Positions 42,574 through 51,359 of a stretch of 64,000 nucleotides of DNA are shown here, piece after piece (the first letter of the stretch is position 1; each line of letters opens with the position of its first letter). The stretch covers positions 496,001 to 560,000 of the forward strand of contig CAWEZC010000011.1 of NCBI GenBank assembly GCA_963813495.1. The letters run 5' to 3'. This DNA is from JACVRW01 sp963813495. GTDB lineage: Bacteria; Actinomycetota; Thermoleophilia; Solirubrobacterales; Thermoleophilaceae. A model generated the notes under the pieces. It did no database searches. It was not told where the DNA came from and saw only the letters and a program-made list of their open reading frames with translations. The position numbers and the translations under genes are program-made.

Positions 42574-44844
42574 TCAGGCGGCGGCCATGCGCGACAGCAG
42601 CTCGATCGCGCCGCGCTTGTTGAGCGGCTCGTTGAGGTTTCCGCACTTCGGCGACTGCACGCACGAGGGGCAGCCCGCCCGGCAGCGGCACTCGGAGATC
42701 AGCCGCAGAGCGTCGCCCACCAGCCCCTCGAAGCGCTCGTAGCCGACGCGCGTGATGCCCACGCCCCCGGGATGGCCGTCGTAGATGAAAATCGTGGGGC
42801 GCCCGGTTTGGTGGTGAAAGGCGGTGGAGAGGCCGCCGATGTCCCAGCGGTCGCACATCGCGATCAGCGGCAGCACCGCGATCTGCGCGTGCTCGGCTGC
42901 GTGCAGGGAGCCCTGGAGCACGTCGAGCGGGAAGTCGTCGGCCAGAAACGGGTCGGGCAACTCGTACCAGAGGGCCTGGGTCACGAACTGCTGCTCGGGC
43001 ATGTCGAGCGCGAGCAGGTCGAGGACCGAATGGTCCGACACCTGCTTCTTCTGGTAGGCCACGACCTGCTCGGTGACCGAGACGATGCCGAAGCTCAGCT
43101 CGACGCCGCCCGTGTGGCGGTGCTCGCGGACCTGCTCGATGTAGGTCTCCGACTCTCGCTTGGGCTGGGTGTACCAGTCGCCCGCGAAACGCCGCACGAG
43201 CGCACGGCGCTGGGCCAGGTCGAGGTCGTCCACCTCGTAGGCCGCCCCCATGTGCAGGTAGACCGCGCCCGGGTGGACAGCCGAGTGCGCCCGCGCCGAC
43301 TCGACGTTTCCGATGACCTCGCCGCCGTCAGCCTCGACGATGGCCACGGAGTCCGGCGAGGCGGAGCGCAGGGCAATCCGAGCCGCCGGGTAGCCCTCGC
43401 CGCGCGGCATGTATCGCCCTCCCCGCTCGCGCAGGCGGCCCTGCTTTACCAGCCGCTGGGCGTGCTCCTCCCAGCGCGGGCCGAAGATCTCCGCGTCCTC
43501 CGGCGTGAGCGGGAGCTCGTAGGCGGCCGCGGCCAGGTGGGCGAGGTGGATCTCCTCCGACTCGTGGTCGAGGATCGCCTGTTCGACCGGCCGCTCGAGG
43601 AACTCGTCCGGGTGGCGGCAGAAGAACTGGTCGAGCGCGTCCTCGCCGGCGACGTACATCGCGAGTCCGGGGTGACGGCGGCCCGCGCGCCCCCACATCT
43701 GGCGCAGGCTCGCCACCGTGCCCGGGAAGGTCACGCACAGGGCGGCGTCGAGCTCGCCGACGTCGATGCCGAGCTCGAGCGCGTTGGTGGCCACCACCGC
43801 GAGCAGGTCGCCCTCGGACAGGCGCTGCTCGATCTCGCGTCGTTGCATCGGGGTATAGCCGGCGCGGTAGGGCGCGATCCGCTCGGCCAGGTCGGCTCGC
43901 CCGGAGTCCTCGAGGCGCGCGCGCGCGAAGCGCTGGATCAGCTCCACGCCCCGTCGCGAGTTGAGGAAGCAGATCGTGCGCACCTCGCGCTCCACGAGGC
44001 CGGCGAGCAGGTTCGCGGCCTCGGACAGCGACGACGCCCGCCGGCCCAGCTTCTCGTCCACGAGCGGCGGGTTCCACATCGCGATCTGACGCTCGGCCCG
44101 CGGCGCGCCGTCGCGGTCGACGAGCTGAACGTCGAGGCCGGTGAGCCGCTCCGCCAGCTCGGTGGGGTTGGCGATCGTCGCGCTCGTGAGCAGGAAGCGC
44201 GGCTCGGCCCCGTAGGCGCGGGCCAGCCGCCGCAGGCGACGCAGCACGTTGGCCACGTGCGACCCGAACACACCGCGATAGACGTGGGCCTCGTCAACCA
44301 CCACCCAGGCGAGGTTGGCCAGCACGTCGCCCCATGAGCGGTGGTTGGGCAGCACGCCCACGTGCAGCATGTCCGGGTTGGTGAGCAGCAGGTTCGACCG
44401 CCCGCGGATGGCGCGGCGCTCCTCTCGCGGGGTGTCGCCGTCGTAGATGGCATGACGCAGGTAGCGCCCCCCGAGGCGCGCCAGCGCGCGCGCCTGGTCC
44501 TGGGCGAGCGCCTTGGTCGGATAGAGGTAGAACGCGCGCGCCGAGGGATCGCCGGCCAGCGTGTCGAGCACGGGGAGGTTGAAGGCCAGCGACTTGCCGC
44601 TCGCGGTGCCCGTGGTCACGATCGCGTGCCCGCGGCGGGCGGCCTGAAGAGTCTCGGCCTGATGGGCCCAGAGGGCCTCGATTCCCGCCTCGGACAATCC
44701 CTCGCGCAGTGCGGGATGCAGGTACTCGGGGATGGGCTCGGCCAGCCCGGACTGCTCGCGTTCGCGCGAGGTCGCCACGAGTTCTTCGTCGCGACCCGTT
44801 TCAAGGACTGCTTCCCAGGGGTACGACGTCGGAACCCGGCTCAC
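42574..44844 (-). CDS. DEAD/DEAH-box helicase with C-terminal zinc domain (MrfA/YprA-like, DUF1998)
   Basis: The protein has about 756 residues. It has motif I TGTASGKSLAFNLPVL, motif II VVVDEAHVYRG (DEAH), motif III LTSATIANP, and motif VI QMWGRAGRRHPG, followed by a DUF1998-type C-terminal domain with a Cys cluster (CRCRAGCPSCVQSPKCG). Such ATP-dependent 3'-5' helicases act in DNA repair (MrfA, mitomycin repair, in Bacillus). The frame stays open upstream, but homology starts near GTG 44844. It is divergent from gpgS with a 54-bp shared promoter gap. Confidence 0.85.
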   Translation of the reverse strand: MSRVPTSYPWEAVLETGRDEELVATSREREQSGLAEPIPEYLHPALREGLSEAGIEALWAHQAETLQAARRGHAIVTTGTASGKSLAFNLPVLDTLAGDPSARAFYLYPTKALAQDQARALARLGGRYLRHAIYDGDTPREERRAIRGRSNLLLTNPDMLHVGVLPNHRSWGDVLANLAWVVVDEAHVYRGVFGSHVANVLRRLRRLARAYGAEPRFLLTSATIANPTELAERLTGLDVQLVDRDGAPRAERQIAMWNPPLVDEKLGRRASSLSEAANLLAGLVEREVRTICFLNSRRGVELIQRFARARLEDSGRADLAERIAPYRAGYTPMQRREIEQRLSEGDLLAVVATNALELGIDVGELDAALCVTFPGTVASLRQMWGRAGRRHPGLAMYVAGEDALDQFFCRHPDEFLERPVEQAILDHESEEIHLAHLAAAAYELPLTPEDAEIFGPRWEEHAQRLVKQGRLRERGGRYMPRGEGYPAARIALRSASPDSVAIVEADGGEVIGNVESARAHSAVHPGAVYLHMGAAYEVDDLDLAQRRALVRRFAGDWYTQPKRESETYIEQVREHRHTGGVELSFGIVSVTEQVVAYQKKQVSDHSVLDLLALDMPEQQFVTQALWYELPDPFLADDFPLDVLQGSLHAAEHAQIAVLPLIAMCDRWDIGGLSTAFHHQTGRPTIFIYDGHPGGVGITRVGYERFEGLVGDALRLISECRCRAGCPSCVQSPKCGNLNEPLNKRGAIELLSRMAAA

Positions 44845-44898
44845 TGACTGCCATAGTAGATATGACCCGCCCGGGGCCCTCTCGCCCGACCGCAGCGC

Positions 44899-45849
44899 AT
44901 GAGCCTCCACCCCACAGACTGGATCAGAGGGCGGTCCTTCGACCGGACGGAGTTCTCGCGCGCGCATCTCCGGGCCCGCCGGGCCGGGGTGTCGGTGTGC
45001 GTGCCGACGCTCAACGAGGCGGCGTCGATCGCCCGGACGCTGTCCCCGCTGCTCCACCTGCGTGAGGCGGGGCTCATCGACCAGCTGGCCGTGGTCGACA
45101 GCGGCTCGCAGGACGCGACCCGGCGGATCGCCGCCCGGGAGGGAGCGGAGGTCTACGACGCGCGCGAGCTGGTGCCCGAGACGGGGGCGCTGTTGGGCAA
45201 GGGCGACGCGCTGTGGCGCTCCCTGGTGGTCCTCCACGGCGAGATCGTCTGCTTCGTCGACGCCGACTCCGAGGACTTCGGCGAGCACTTCGTCACCGGT
45301 CTCTGCGGGCCCTTGCTCAGCGTTCCGGAGATCAAGTTCGTCAAGGCGAGCTACCGGCGCCCGTTCAAGATCGGGGACACGCAGCTGCCCGATGGCGGCG
45401 GCCGGGTGACCGAGCTGGCGGCGCGCCCGCTTCTCAACGCCTTCTATCCCGACCTCGCCGTCTTTCGCCAGCCCCTGGCCGGCGAGATCGCCGCCCAGCG
45501 CTCGCTGCTGCTGGCGTTGCCCTTCGACACCGGGTACGCCGTGGAGACCGGAATGCTGATCGACGTCTGGGCTCACGCCGGGCTCGGTGCGATGGCCGAG
45601 GTGAACCTGGGCACGCGCCAGAACCGTCACCGCCGGCTGTCCGAGCTCACGCCCATGGCGTCGACCGTCCTGCAGTCGGTGATCGCCCGGCTCCGTCGTG
45701 AGGGGCGCCTCACGGGCACCACCTCGACGCGCCTGCTGGCCTCCCCGGTGGAGGCCGAGCCCGGTGACGTGCGCGTGGTGCAGCGCCCGCCGATGGCCTG
45801 GGTGGCGGAGCTCGACAGCGGGCAGCGGGCCGGCGCGGGCCGCGACTGA
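44899..45849 (+). CDS. gpgS: glucosyl-3-phosphoglycerate synthase
   Basis: The protein has 316 residues, a GT-A glycosyltransferase (GT81-like). VSVCVPTLNEAASIARTLSP is the nucleotide-binding start; EIVCFVDADSEDF holds the metal-binding DxD; FDTGYAVETGMLIDVW is a conserved acceptor block. It transfers glucose from an NDP-sugar to 3-phosphoglycerate, the first step to glucosylglycerate, an osmolyte and precursor of methylglucose lipopolysaccharide in actinobacteria. The phosphatase for the next step follows 29 bp downstream. The start is ATG 44899. Confidence 0.8.
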   Translation: MSLHPTDWIRGRSFDRTEFSRAHLRARRAGVSVCVPTLNEAASIARTLSPLLHLREAGLIDQLAVVDSGSQDATRRIAAREGAEVYDARELVPETGALLGKGDALWRSLVVLHGEIVCFVDADSEDFGEHFVTGLCGPLLSVPEIKFVKASYRRPFKIGDTQLPDGGGRVTELAARPLLNAFYPDLAVFRQPLAGEIAAQRSLLLALPFDTGYAVETGMLIDVWAHAGLGAMAEVNLGTRQNRHRRLSELTPMASTVLQSVIARLRREGRLTGTTSTRLLASPVEAEPGDVRVVQRPPMAWVAELDSGQRAGAGRD

Positions 45850-45878
45850 GCTCCCGCGCCGCGTAGCCTGCGCCGCGT

Positions 45879-46655
45879 ATGGCCATTCGCTGCGTCTACA
45901 CCGACCTCGACGGCACCCTGCTGGGCCGAGGCGGCTCCCTCTTTCGCACGGCCGAGGGCGACTTCACCCTGCTGGCGGCGCGGGCGCTCGAGGCATGTCA
46001 CCGGGCGGGGGCGGAGGTGGTGATCAAATCGGGCCGGCGGCGGGCGCAGGTGATGGAGGACGCCCGGCTGATGGGCCAGAGCTCGTACATCTTCGAGGTG
46101 GGGTCGGGTCTCGTGATCGACGGCGAGCTGACCCTGCTCACGGGCGACTGGCACCCGCGTGAGGGCGAGACCGTCCACGCGCAGATTGCCGAGTCCGGGG
46201 CCCCCGATCTCCTGCTGCGGCGCTACGCGGGCCGGCTCGAGCCGCACCTTCCCTGGTCGCTCGACCGCGAGGTCTCGCATCTGTTTCGCGGTCTCGTCGA
46301 CGTGGGCGAGGCCAACGACCTGCTCGCTGCAGAGGGCCACGCGAGCCTCCGGCTCGTCGACAACGGGGAGATCGGCCCGCAGCAGCGCGGCTACCACCTG
46401 ATCCCGGCCGGTTGCTCGAAGGCCGCGGCGGTGACCGCGCACATGCGCGCTCGCGGCTACAGCCCCGACGAGTGCATCGCGATCGGTGACTCGAGCGAGG
46501 ATCTCGACGTGGCTGCGGTGGTGGGTCGTTTCTTCCTCGTGGCCAACGCCGCGGCCGGGGACGCGCTCGGACGGGCCAACGTGGAGCGCACCGAGGACGC
46601 GATGAGCGAGGGCTTCTATGAGGCCGTGCTGCGCGCCCTGGCGGAGGCCCGTTAG
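45879..46655 (+). CDS. HAD-IIB phosphatase, glucosyl/mannosyl-3-phosphoglycerate phosphatase-like
   Basis: The protein has 258 residues. Motif I is VYTDLDGTLLG (Asp nucleophile), motif II contains VIKSGRRRAQV, and motif III/IV is CIAIGDSSEDLDVAA. The pattern and the gene order fit the phosphatase that turns glucosyl-3-phosphoglycerate into glucosylglycerate. ATG 45879 begins directly at MAIRCVYTD. It lies 29 bp after gpgS, probably one transcript. Confidence 0.8.
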   Translation: MAIRCVYTDLDGTLLGRGGSLFRTAEGDFTLLAARALEACHRAGAEVVIKSGRRRAQVMEDARLMGQSSYIFEVGSGLVIDGELTLLTGDWHPREGETVHAQIAESGAPDLLLRRYAGRLEPHLPWSLDREVSHLFRGLVDVGEANDLLAAEGHASLRLVDNGEIGPQQRGYHLIPAGCSKAAAVTAHMRARGYSPDECIAIGDSSEDLDVAAVVGRFFLVANAAAGDALGRANVERTEDAMSEGFYEAVLRALAEAR

Positions 46656-46795
46656 CGACTTGCGCGAATCGCTGGCGCATCCTCGTAACCGAAGTTACTA
46701 TCGGCATAGACACCTGGGACCCGCCGGTCGCATTGATGCGAGTACGCGGATCCCAGCTACAGCGGCGGCCCCGGCCGTCGCACGGGTGAGGCAGC

Positions 46796-46822
46796 ACGGG
46801 CGCCCCTTCGGGGGGCGCCCGT
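46796..46822 (+). terminator. terminator-like hairpin after the gpgS operon
   Basis: ACGGGCGCCCC and GGGGCGCCCGT form a perfect 11-bp stem with a TTCGG loop. It lies about 140 bp after the phosphatase stop and 35 bp before the catalase-like gene. No T-run follows, so termination is inferred from the stem alone. Confidence 0.55.
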
Positions 46823-46856
46823 CGCTATCAAGGGGCCGAGCGGTTAGCGTCCGCCC

Positions 46857-47762
46857 ATGGACCATCTCGCCGAGCAAGCCGTTGACGCGATCAACGACGT
46901 GGCGGGCACCCACCCCGGTGCCCGCGCCGCTCACGCCAAGGGCACGGTGCTTGCCGGGACCTTCACCCCCGCCGGCTCCGGCCTGACCCGGGCCGCGCAC
47001 ATGCAGCAGGAGCCCGTGCGGGTTACGGCGCGCTTCTCCAACGGCGGCGGCGACCCCGGCGTGCCGGACTACGCGCGCGAGGGCCGAGGCCTGGCCGTCA
47101 AGTTCTATCTGCCGGACGGCAGCCGGACCGACGTGGTGGCTCTCAGCCTGCCTTGCTTCATCGTGCGCACGCCCGAGGACTTCGTCGCCTTCACGCGCGC
47201 GCGCAAGCCCGACCCGGCGACCGGGCAGCCCGACCTCGAGAAGGTGGGTGCCTTCGTCGCCGATCATCCGGAGGCGATCCCGGCCATTCAGGCCACGCTC
47301 GGGACCGAGCCACCGGAGAGCTACGCGACCGTGACCTACAACTCGATTCACGCGTTCCGCTGGATCGCCCCCGACGGGAGCGAGTGCTTCGTGCGCTATC
47401 GCTTCGAGCCCGAGGCCGGCGAGCGCAGCATCCGCGACGAGGAGGCCAAGGAGCGGGGCTGGGACTACCTGCAGGAGGAGATCGCGGAACGCGAGAGCGC
47501 CGCCTTCCGGCTGTTCGTCGTGGTGGCGGAAGCCGGCGATCCCGTGGACGATCCGACCGTGGCCTGGCCCGAGGAGCGCGAGCACGTCGAGGTCGGCCGC
47601 CTGGTGCTCGCGGGCCCGGACCCGGAGCGCGAGCACGGCGACGACATCCTCGTGTTCGACCCCACCCGGCTGACCGACGGCATCGAACTGAGCGAGGACC
47701 CGATCCTCATCTTCCGGCCGCGCGCCTACTCGGTGTCGGTGGCGCGCCGCGCCGGGGTCTAG
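46857..47762 (+). CDS. small catalase-family peroxidase
   Basis: The protein has 301 residues, the short catalase form (about 300 instead of 480). THPGARAAHAKGTVLAGTF contains the distal His; RFSNGGGDPGVPDYAREGRG is the conserved core with Asn; ILIFRPRAYSVSVARRAGV near the end has the proximal heme Tyr in RPRAYS. It should bind heme and act as a peroxidase, possibly on organic peroxides, rather than a full catalase. Its stop overlaps the stop of the convergent glycerate kinase gene by 4 bp. Confidence 0.85.
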   Translation: MDHLAEQAVDAINDVAGTHPGARAAHAKGTVLAGTFTPAGSGLTRAAHMQQEPVRVTARFSNGGGDPGVPDYAREGRGLAVKFYLPDGSRTDVVALSLPCFIVRTPEDFVAFTRARKPDPATGQPDLEKVGAFVADHPEAIPAIQATLGTEPPESYATVTYNSIHAFRWIAPDGSECFVRYRFEPEAGERSIRDEEAKERGWDYLQEEIAERESAAFRLFVVVAEAGDPVDDPTVAWPEEREHVEVGRLVLAGPDPEREHGDDILVFDPTRLTDGIELSEDPILIFRPRAYSVSVARRAGV

Positions 47763-48727
47763 GCGACCAGCGCGCTCCCGGCCGCTCGCATCTCCTCGAG
47801 GTCGGTGGCCTCCTCGACAGAGTCGAGGTCGATGATGCGCTGCGCGAAGGGGTCGAGCTCGTTGCGGCCCACTACCGCGTGGCAGGCCACGCCGGCCTGG
47901 CGGCAGCGGGTGGCCACCTCGCCCACGATCTTGCCCTGCAGGGTCTGGTCGTCGAGGCGGCCCTCGCCGGTCACCACGAAGGCCGAGCCCTTCATCGCTT
48001 CGTCGAAGCCGATCGCGTCCAGCACGTAGGGAGCCCCGGCGACCAGCCGTGCCCCGCAGTGCGCCCAGAGCCCGCCGGACAGCCCGCCCGCTGCGCCCGT
48101 CATGGGTTCCCCGCGGGGGTCCCGGGGCAGCGTCTCGGCCAGCGCGGCCAGCCGTTCCTCCAGGCGGGCCACGAGCTCCGGGTCGGCGCCCTTCTGAGGC
48201 CCGAACACGCTCGGCGCCAGCTCGAAGGGGGTGCGCACGTCGCACAGGACGTCGAGCTCCAGATCCGCCACGCCGGCCTCGCCGAGCGCCTCCAGCGCCC
48301 CCGCGCCACCATCGGTGGTGGCCGAGCCGCCCACGGTGACGATCACGTGACCTGCGCCCGCCTCGCCGGCGGCGACGATCAGCTCCCCCGTGCCGCGCGT
48401 GGAGGCGGCCCACGCGTCGCGCTCGGCTTCGGCGACCAGCCCAAGCCCGCTGGCCTGGGCGGTCTCCACCACCGCCGTGCCGTCCGCCAGCAGCGCGAAC
48501 GAGGCCTCCAGCGGCCGCCCGAGAGGATCGGAGGCGGGAACCGTCACGACCTCGCCGCCCAGCGCGGTCACGAGCACCTCCATGGTCCCCTCGCCGCCGT
48601 CGGCCACGGGCAGCTCCGACGCATCGCGCCCCGCGTCCCGCAGGCCGGCGGCGATGGCAGCGGCCACCTCGCGAGCCGAGAAGGTGCCCTTGAAGGAGTC
48701 GGGCGCCACGAGCACCGGGAGCGTCAC
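47759..48727 (-). CDS. glycerate kinase
   Basis: The protein has 322 residues of the GlxK/GarK type. VLVAPDSFKGTFSAREVAAA is the N-terminal signature, VADGGEGTMEVL contains the active-site Asp-Gly-Gly, TVGGSATTDGGAGALEAL and FVVTGEGRLDDQTLQGK follow. It phosphorylates D-glycerate (to 2-phosphoglycerate in this family) with ATP. It starts at GTG 48727, which overlaps the macro-domain stop by 4 nt (GTGA). Glycerate could come from glucosylglycerate turnover, giving a loose link to gpgS. Confidence 0.85.
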   Translation of the reverse strand: MTLPVLVAPDSFKGTFSAREVAAAIAAGLRDAGRDASELPVADGGEGTMEVLVTALGGEVVTVPASDPLGRPLEASFALLADGTAVVETAQASGLGLVAEAERDAWAASTRGTGELIVAAGEAGAGHVIVTVGGSATTDGGAGALEALGEAGVADLELDVLCDVRTPFELAPSVFGPQKGADPELVARLEERLAALAETLPRDPRGEPMTGAAGGLSGGLWAHCGARLVAGAPYVLDAIGFDEAMKGSAFVVTGEGRLDDQTLQGKIVGEVATRCRQAGVACHAVVGRNELDPFAQRIIDLDSVEEATDLEEMRAAGSALVA

Positions 48728-49209
48728 AGCGCCTCGCTGAAGGCGCGCTCGGCCTCCCCGCCGTGGACGGCGAAGACGATCCGCTCGAGCTTGCCTTCGT
48801 GGTCTCGCGCGGCCGCCACCATGATCCGCGCCGCCTCGTCGAGCGGGAAGCCGCCCACGCCCGTCCCGAAGGCCACAAGGGCCAGCGAGCGCGCGCCGAG
48901 GTCCTCGGCCTTGGCGAGGGTGGCCTGCGTGGCCTGCTCGATGATCTGCGCCGAGGTGGGCCCGCCGAGCTCCATGGTTGCCGCGTGGATCACCCAGCGG
49001 GCGGGCATCGCGCCGGCCGTCGTCTCCACCGCCTCCCCCAGCCCGATCGGGGCGCGCTCGTCCGATTCGCGCTGCACCTCGGGCCCCCCGGCGCGGGAGA
49101 TCGCTCCCGCCACGCCGCCGCCGTGCATCAGCTGGGTATTGGCTGCGTTGGCGATGGCGTCGACCTCGAGCTTCGTCACGTCGGCCTGCATCACTTCCAG
49201 TTGCGCCAT
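48724..49209 (-). CDS. macro domain protein
   Basis: The protein has 161 residues, a complete single macro domain. DVTKLEVDAIANAANTQLMH with GGGVAGAISRAGG is the ADP-ribose-binding Asn/Gly-loop region, and VAFGTGVGGFPLDEAARIM is the second loop. It probably binds or hydrolyses ADP-ribose or O-acetyl-ADP-ribose. ATG 49209 is preferred over the earlier frame because homology begins there; AGGA lies 8 nt upstream. It is coupled to glycerate kinase by the GTGA overlap. Confidence 0.85.
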   Translation of the reverse strand: MAQLEVMQADVTKLEVDAIANAANTQLMHGGGVAGAISRAGGPEVQRESDERAPIGLGEAVETTAGAMPARWVIHAATMELGGPTSAQIIEQATQATLAKAEDLGARSLALVAFGTGVGGFPLDEAARIMVAAARDHEGKLERIVFAVHGGEAERAFSEAL

Positions 49210-49317
49210 CGTTCGTATCCTGACCCAAATCTCGACCCCGATGTCGATCCGACCCGGCACCATTCGTCCTAGTGCTGCACAGCGGCGACCGGCGCCGCGA
49301 CGACCGAAGGAGTTTCG

Positions 49318-49707
49318 ATGAGGTACATGCTCTCGATCTACGGCGATGAGAGTCGCTGGACGGACGCAACCCCAGAGCAGCGGGGCGCTCTGATGGCCGA
49401 GTACGAGGCCTTTGGCAAGGAGGCGGGCTCGGCGATCGTCTCCGGCGACGGCCTGCAGCCAACCCCCTCCGCGACGACGGTCCGGGTGCGCGACGGCGAG
49501 CGACTGCTCTCCGACGGGCCGTTTGCCGAGACCAAGGAGCAGCTCGGCGGCTTCTATGTGCTCGAGTGCAGGAACCTCGACGAGGCACTCGACTGGGCCG
49601 CCAAGATCCCCGACGCCCGCTTCGGCAGCGTCGAGGTGCGTCCGGTGATGGACTACGAGGGAGCGGGCGCGCAGGATCCGAATGCCTCGACGGAGGTGGC
49701 TCGATGA
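49318..49707 (+). CDS. YciI/DGPF-domain protein 1
   Basis: The protein has 129 residues. MRYMLSIYGDESRW is the family start, SDGPFAETKEQLGGFYVLEC the DGPF signature, and AKIPDARFGSVEVRPVMDYE the end. DGPF proteins are ferredoxin-like and are found beside ECF42-type sigma factors, where they are presumed target or signalling proteins. AAGGAG lies 7 nt before ATG 49318. Its stop overlaps the next DGPF gene by 4 nt (ATGA). Confidence 0.85.
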   Translation: MRYMLSIYGDESRWTDATPEQRGALMAEYEAFGKEAGSAIVSGDGLQPTPSATTVRVRDGERLLSDGPFAETKEQLGGFYVLECRNLDEALDWAAKIPDARFGSVEVRPVMDYEGAGAQDPNASTEVAR

Positions 49708-50099
49708 GGTTCCTGCTCGCGATCTACGACGAAGCGGAGCGCTGGGCGGACGCCGACGAGCAGACCGTCGAAGCGGAGATCGACGCCTACTGGGCTCTCG
49801 ACGCCGAGGCTCGCGAGCAGGGCGCTTTCGTGGAGAGCGCCGCCCTGCACCCGGCCACGGCGTCCAGGATCGTGCGCGTCCGGGAAGGGCTGCCGTCGGT
49901 GACCGACGGTCCCTTCGCGGAGACCAAGGAGCAGCTCGGCGGTTTCTACCTGCTCGAGTGCGACAGCCTCGAGGAGGCCACCGCCTGGGCTGCGAAGGTG
50001 CCGGCGGCGCGCTTCGGCACGGTGGAGGTGCGCGAGCTCATGGACTACGAGGCCGCGGGGCACCCCGACCCGTACCGGGAGGCGTCGCGGACGGCCTAG
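49704..50099 (+). CDS. YciI/DGPF-domain protein 2
   Basis: The protein has 131 residues and is a paralogue of its upstream neighbour (TDGPFAETKEQLGGFYLLEC, then AKVPAARFGTVEVRELMDYE). The gene starts at ATG 49704, overlapping the previous stop. It ends 2 bp before the first residues of the sigma factor. Both DGPF genes and the sigma factor form one operon. Confidence 0.85.
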   Translation: MRFLLAIYDEAERWADADEQTVEAEIDAYWALDAEAREQGAFVESAALHPATASRIVRVREGLPSVTDGPFAETKEQLGGFYLLECDSLEEATAWAAKVPAARFGTVEVRELMDYEAAGHPDPYREASRTA

Positions 50100-50101
50100 C
50101 C

Positions 50102-51349
50102 GTCACCGACGCGGTCGTCGACCGCCTGTTCCGGCGCGAGTCGGGACGGGCGGTGGCGATCCTGATCCGGATCCTCGGCAACATCGACCTGGCCGAGGAG
50201 GCGGTGCAGGAGGCCTTCGTGGTCGCGGTCGAGCGCTGGCCCCGCGACGGGCTTCCCGGCGACCCCGGCGCCTGGATCATCCGCACCGCCCGCAACCGCG
50301 CCATCGACCGCATCCGCCGCGAGCGCCGCTATCTGGACAAGCTGCGCGAGCTCGAGGCTCTCGCCGCGCCGGGCTCCGACGAGGGCGATCCAAGCGACCA
50401 CAAGGACTCGATACCCGACGATCGCCTGCGCCTGTTCTTCACGTGCTGCCACCCGGCGCTCGCGCGCGAGGCCCAGGTGGCCCTGACCCTGCGCCTGCTC
50501 GGGGGGCTCTCCACTCCCGAGGTGGCACGCGCGTTTCTCGCCCGCGAGGCGGCCATCCAGCAGCGCATCGTGCGCGCCAAGCGCAAGATCCGCGACGCTG
50601 GGATCCCCTACGAGGTCCCGGGCGGCAATGAGCTGCCGGATCGGCTGCGCTCGGTGCTGGCGGCTCTCTACCTGATCTTCAACGAGGGCTATCTCGCGAC
50701 CAGCGCCGACACGCTCGTGCGCCGCGAGCTGTGCGACGAGGCGATCAGGCTCGGCCGCATACTGGCGACGCTGATGCCGGACGAGCTCGAGGTGGAGGGC
50801 CTGCTGGCGCTGATGCTGCTGCACCACTCGCGCCGCGATGCCCGCCTGAGCGCGAACGGCGATCTCGTCCTGCTCGAGGACCAGGACCGGACGCTGTGGC
50901 ACGCGGGCGAGATCGACGAGGGCATCGCCCTGGCGGCCCGAGCCCTGGCGCCGGCGGCCGCCCCGGCCGGTCCCTACGCCCTGCAGGCGGCGATCGCCGC
51001 CGAGCACGCCCGAGCCGGCGCAGCGGCGGGGGCCGACTGGTCACGCATCGCTGCTCTGTTCGAGCGCCTGCTCGCGGTCTCGCCCTCGCCGGTGGTGGAG
51101 CTCAATCGCGCCGTGGCGGTAGCCCTGGCCGAAGGCCCGGAAAGGGGATTGGAGCTGCTCGACGAGCTCGAGGCCGGGGGCCGCCTCGAGCGCTATCACC
51201 TGCTGCCGGCGGCGCGGGCCGACCTGCTGCGCCGCCTCGGGCGCTCGCGCGAAGCGGCCGAGGCCTACCGGCGGGCGATCGAGCTGACCGAGAACCCCGT
51301 GGAACGCTCGTTCCTGGAACGGCGCCTGGCCGAGCTCGAGGCCGCCTGA
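50102..51349 (+). CDS. ECF42-type RNA polymerase sigma factor with C-terminal extension
   Basis: About 415 residues. Sigma-2 reads RRESGRAVAILIRILGNIDL, then AEEAVQEAFVVAVERWPRDG and PGAWIIRTARNRAIDRIRRE. Sigma-4 has LTLRLLGGLSTPEVARAFLA. A long helical, TPR-like extension (about residues 175-415, with LIFNEGYLATSADTLVRREL) is typical of ECF42 factors, which lack a classical anti-sigma and sit with DGPF genes. Homology begins at VTDAVVDRLF, but that codon is GTC (50102); no ATG, GTG or TTG lies nearby in frame, so the true start is open. Confidence 0.8.
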   Translation, partial: VTDAVVDRLFRRESGRAVAILIRILGNIDLAEEAVQEAFVVAVERWPRDGLPGDPGAWIIRTARNRAIDRIRRERRYLDKLRELEALAAPGSDEGDPSDHKDSIPDDRLRLFFTCCHPALAREAQVALTLRLLGGLSTPEVARAFLAREAAIQQRIVRAKRKIRDAGIPYEVPGGNELPDRLRSVLAALYLIFNEGYLATSADTLVRRELCDEAIRLGRILATLMPDELEVEGLLALMLLHHSRRDARLSANGDLVLLEDQDRTLWHAGEIDEGIALAARALAPAAAPAGPYALQAAIAAEHARAGAAAGADWSRIAALFERLLAVSPSPVVELNRAVAVALAEGPERGLELLDELEAGGRLERYHLLPAARADLLRRLGRSREAAEAYRRAIELTENPVERSFLERRLAELEAA

Positions 51350-51359
51350 GGCGAGCCGG

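Noticed and set aside
42574..45630. 1018-residue helicase frame with an N-terminal extension
   Set aside because: The extension above 44844 is antisense to gpgS and has no protein character; homology starts near 44844.
47759..49588. 609-residue glycerate kinase frame
   Set aside because: The part above 48727 is antisense or out of frame to the macro-domain and YciI genes; the kinase starts at GTG 48727.
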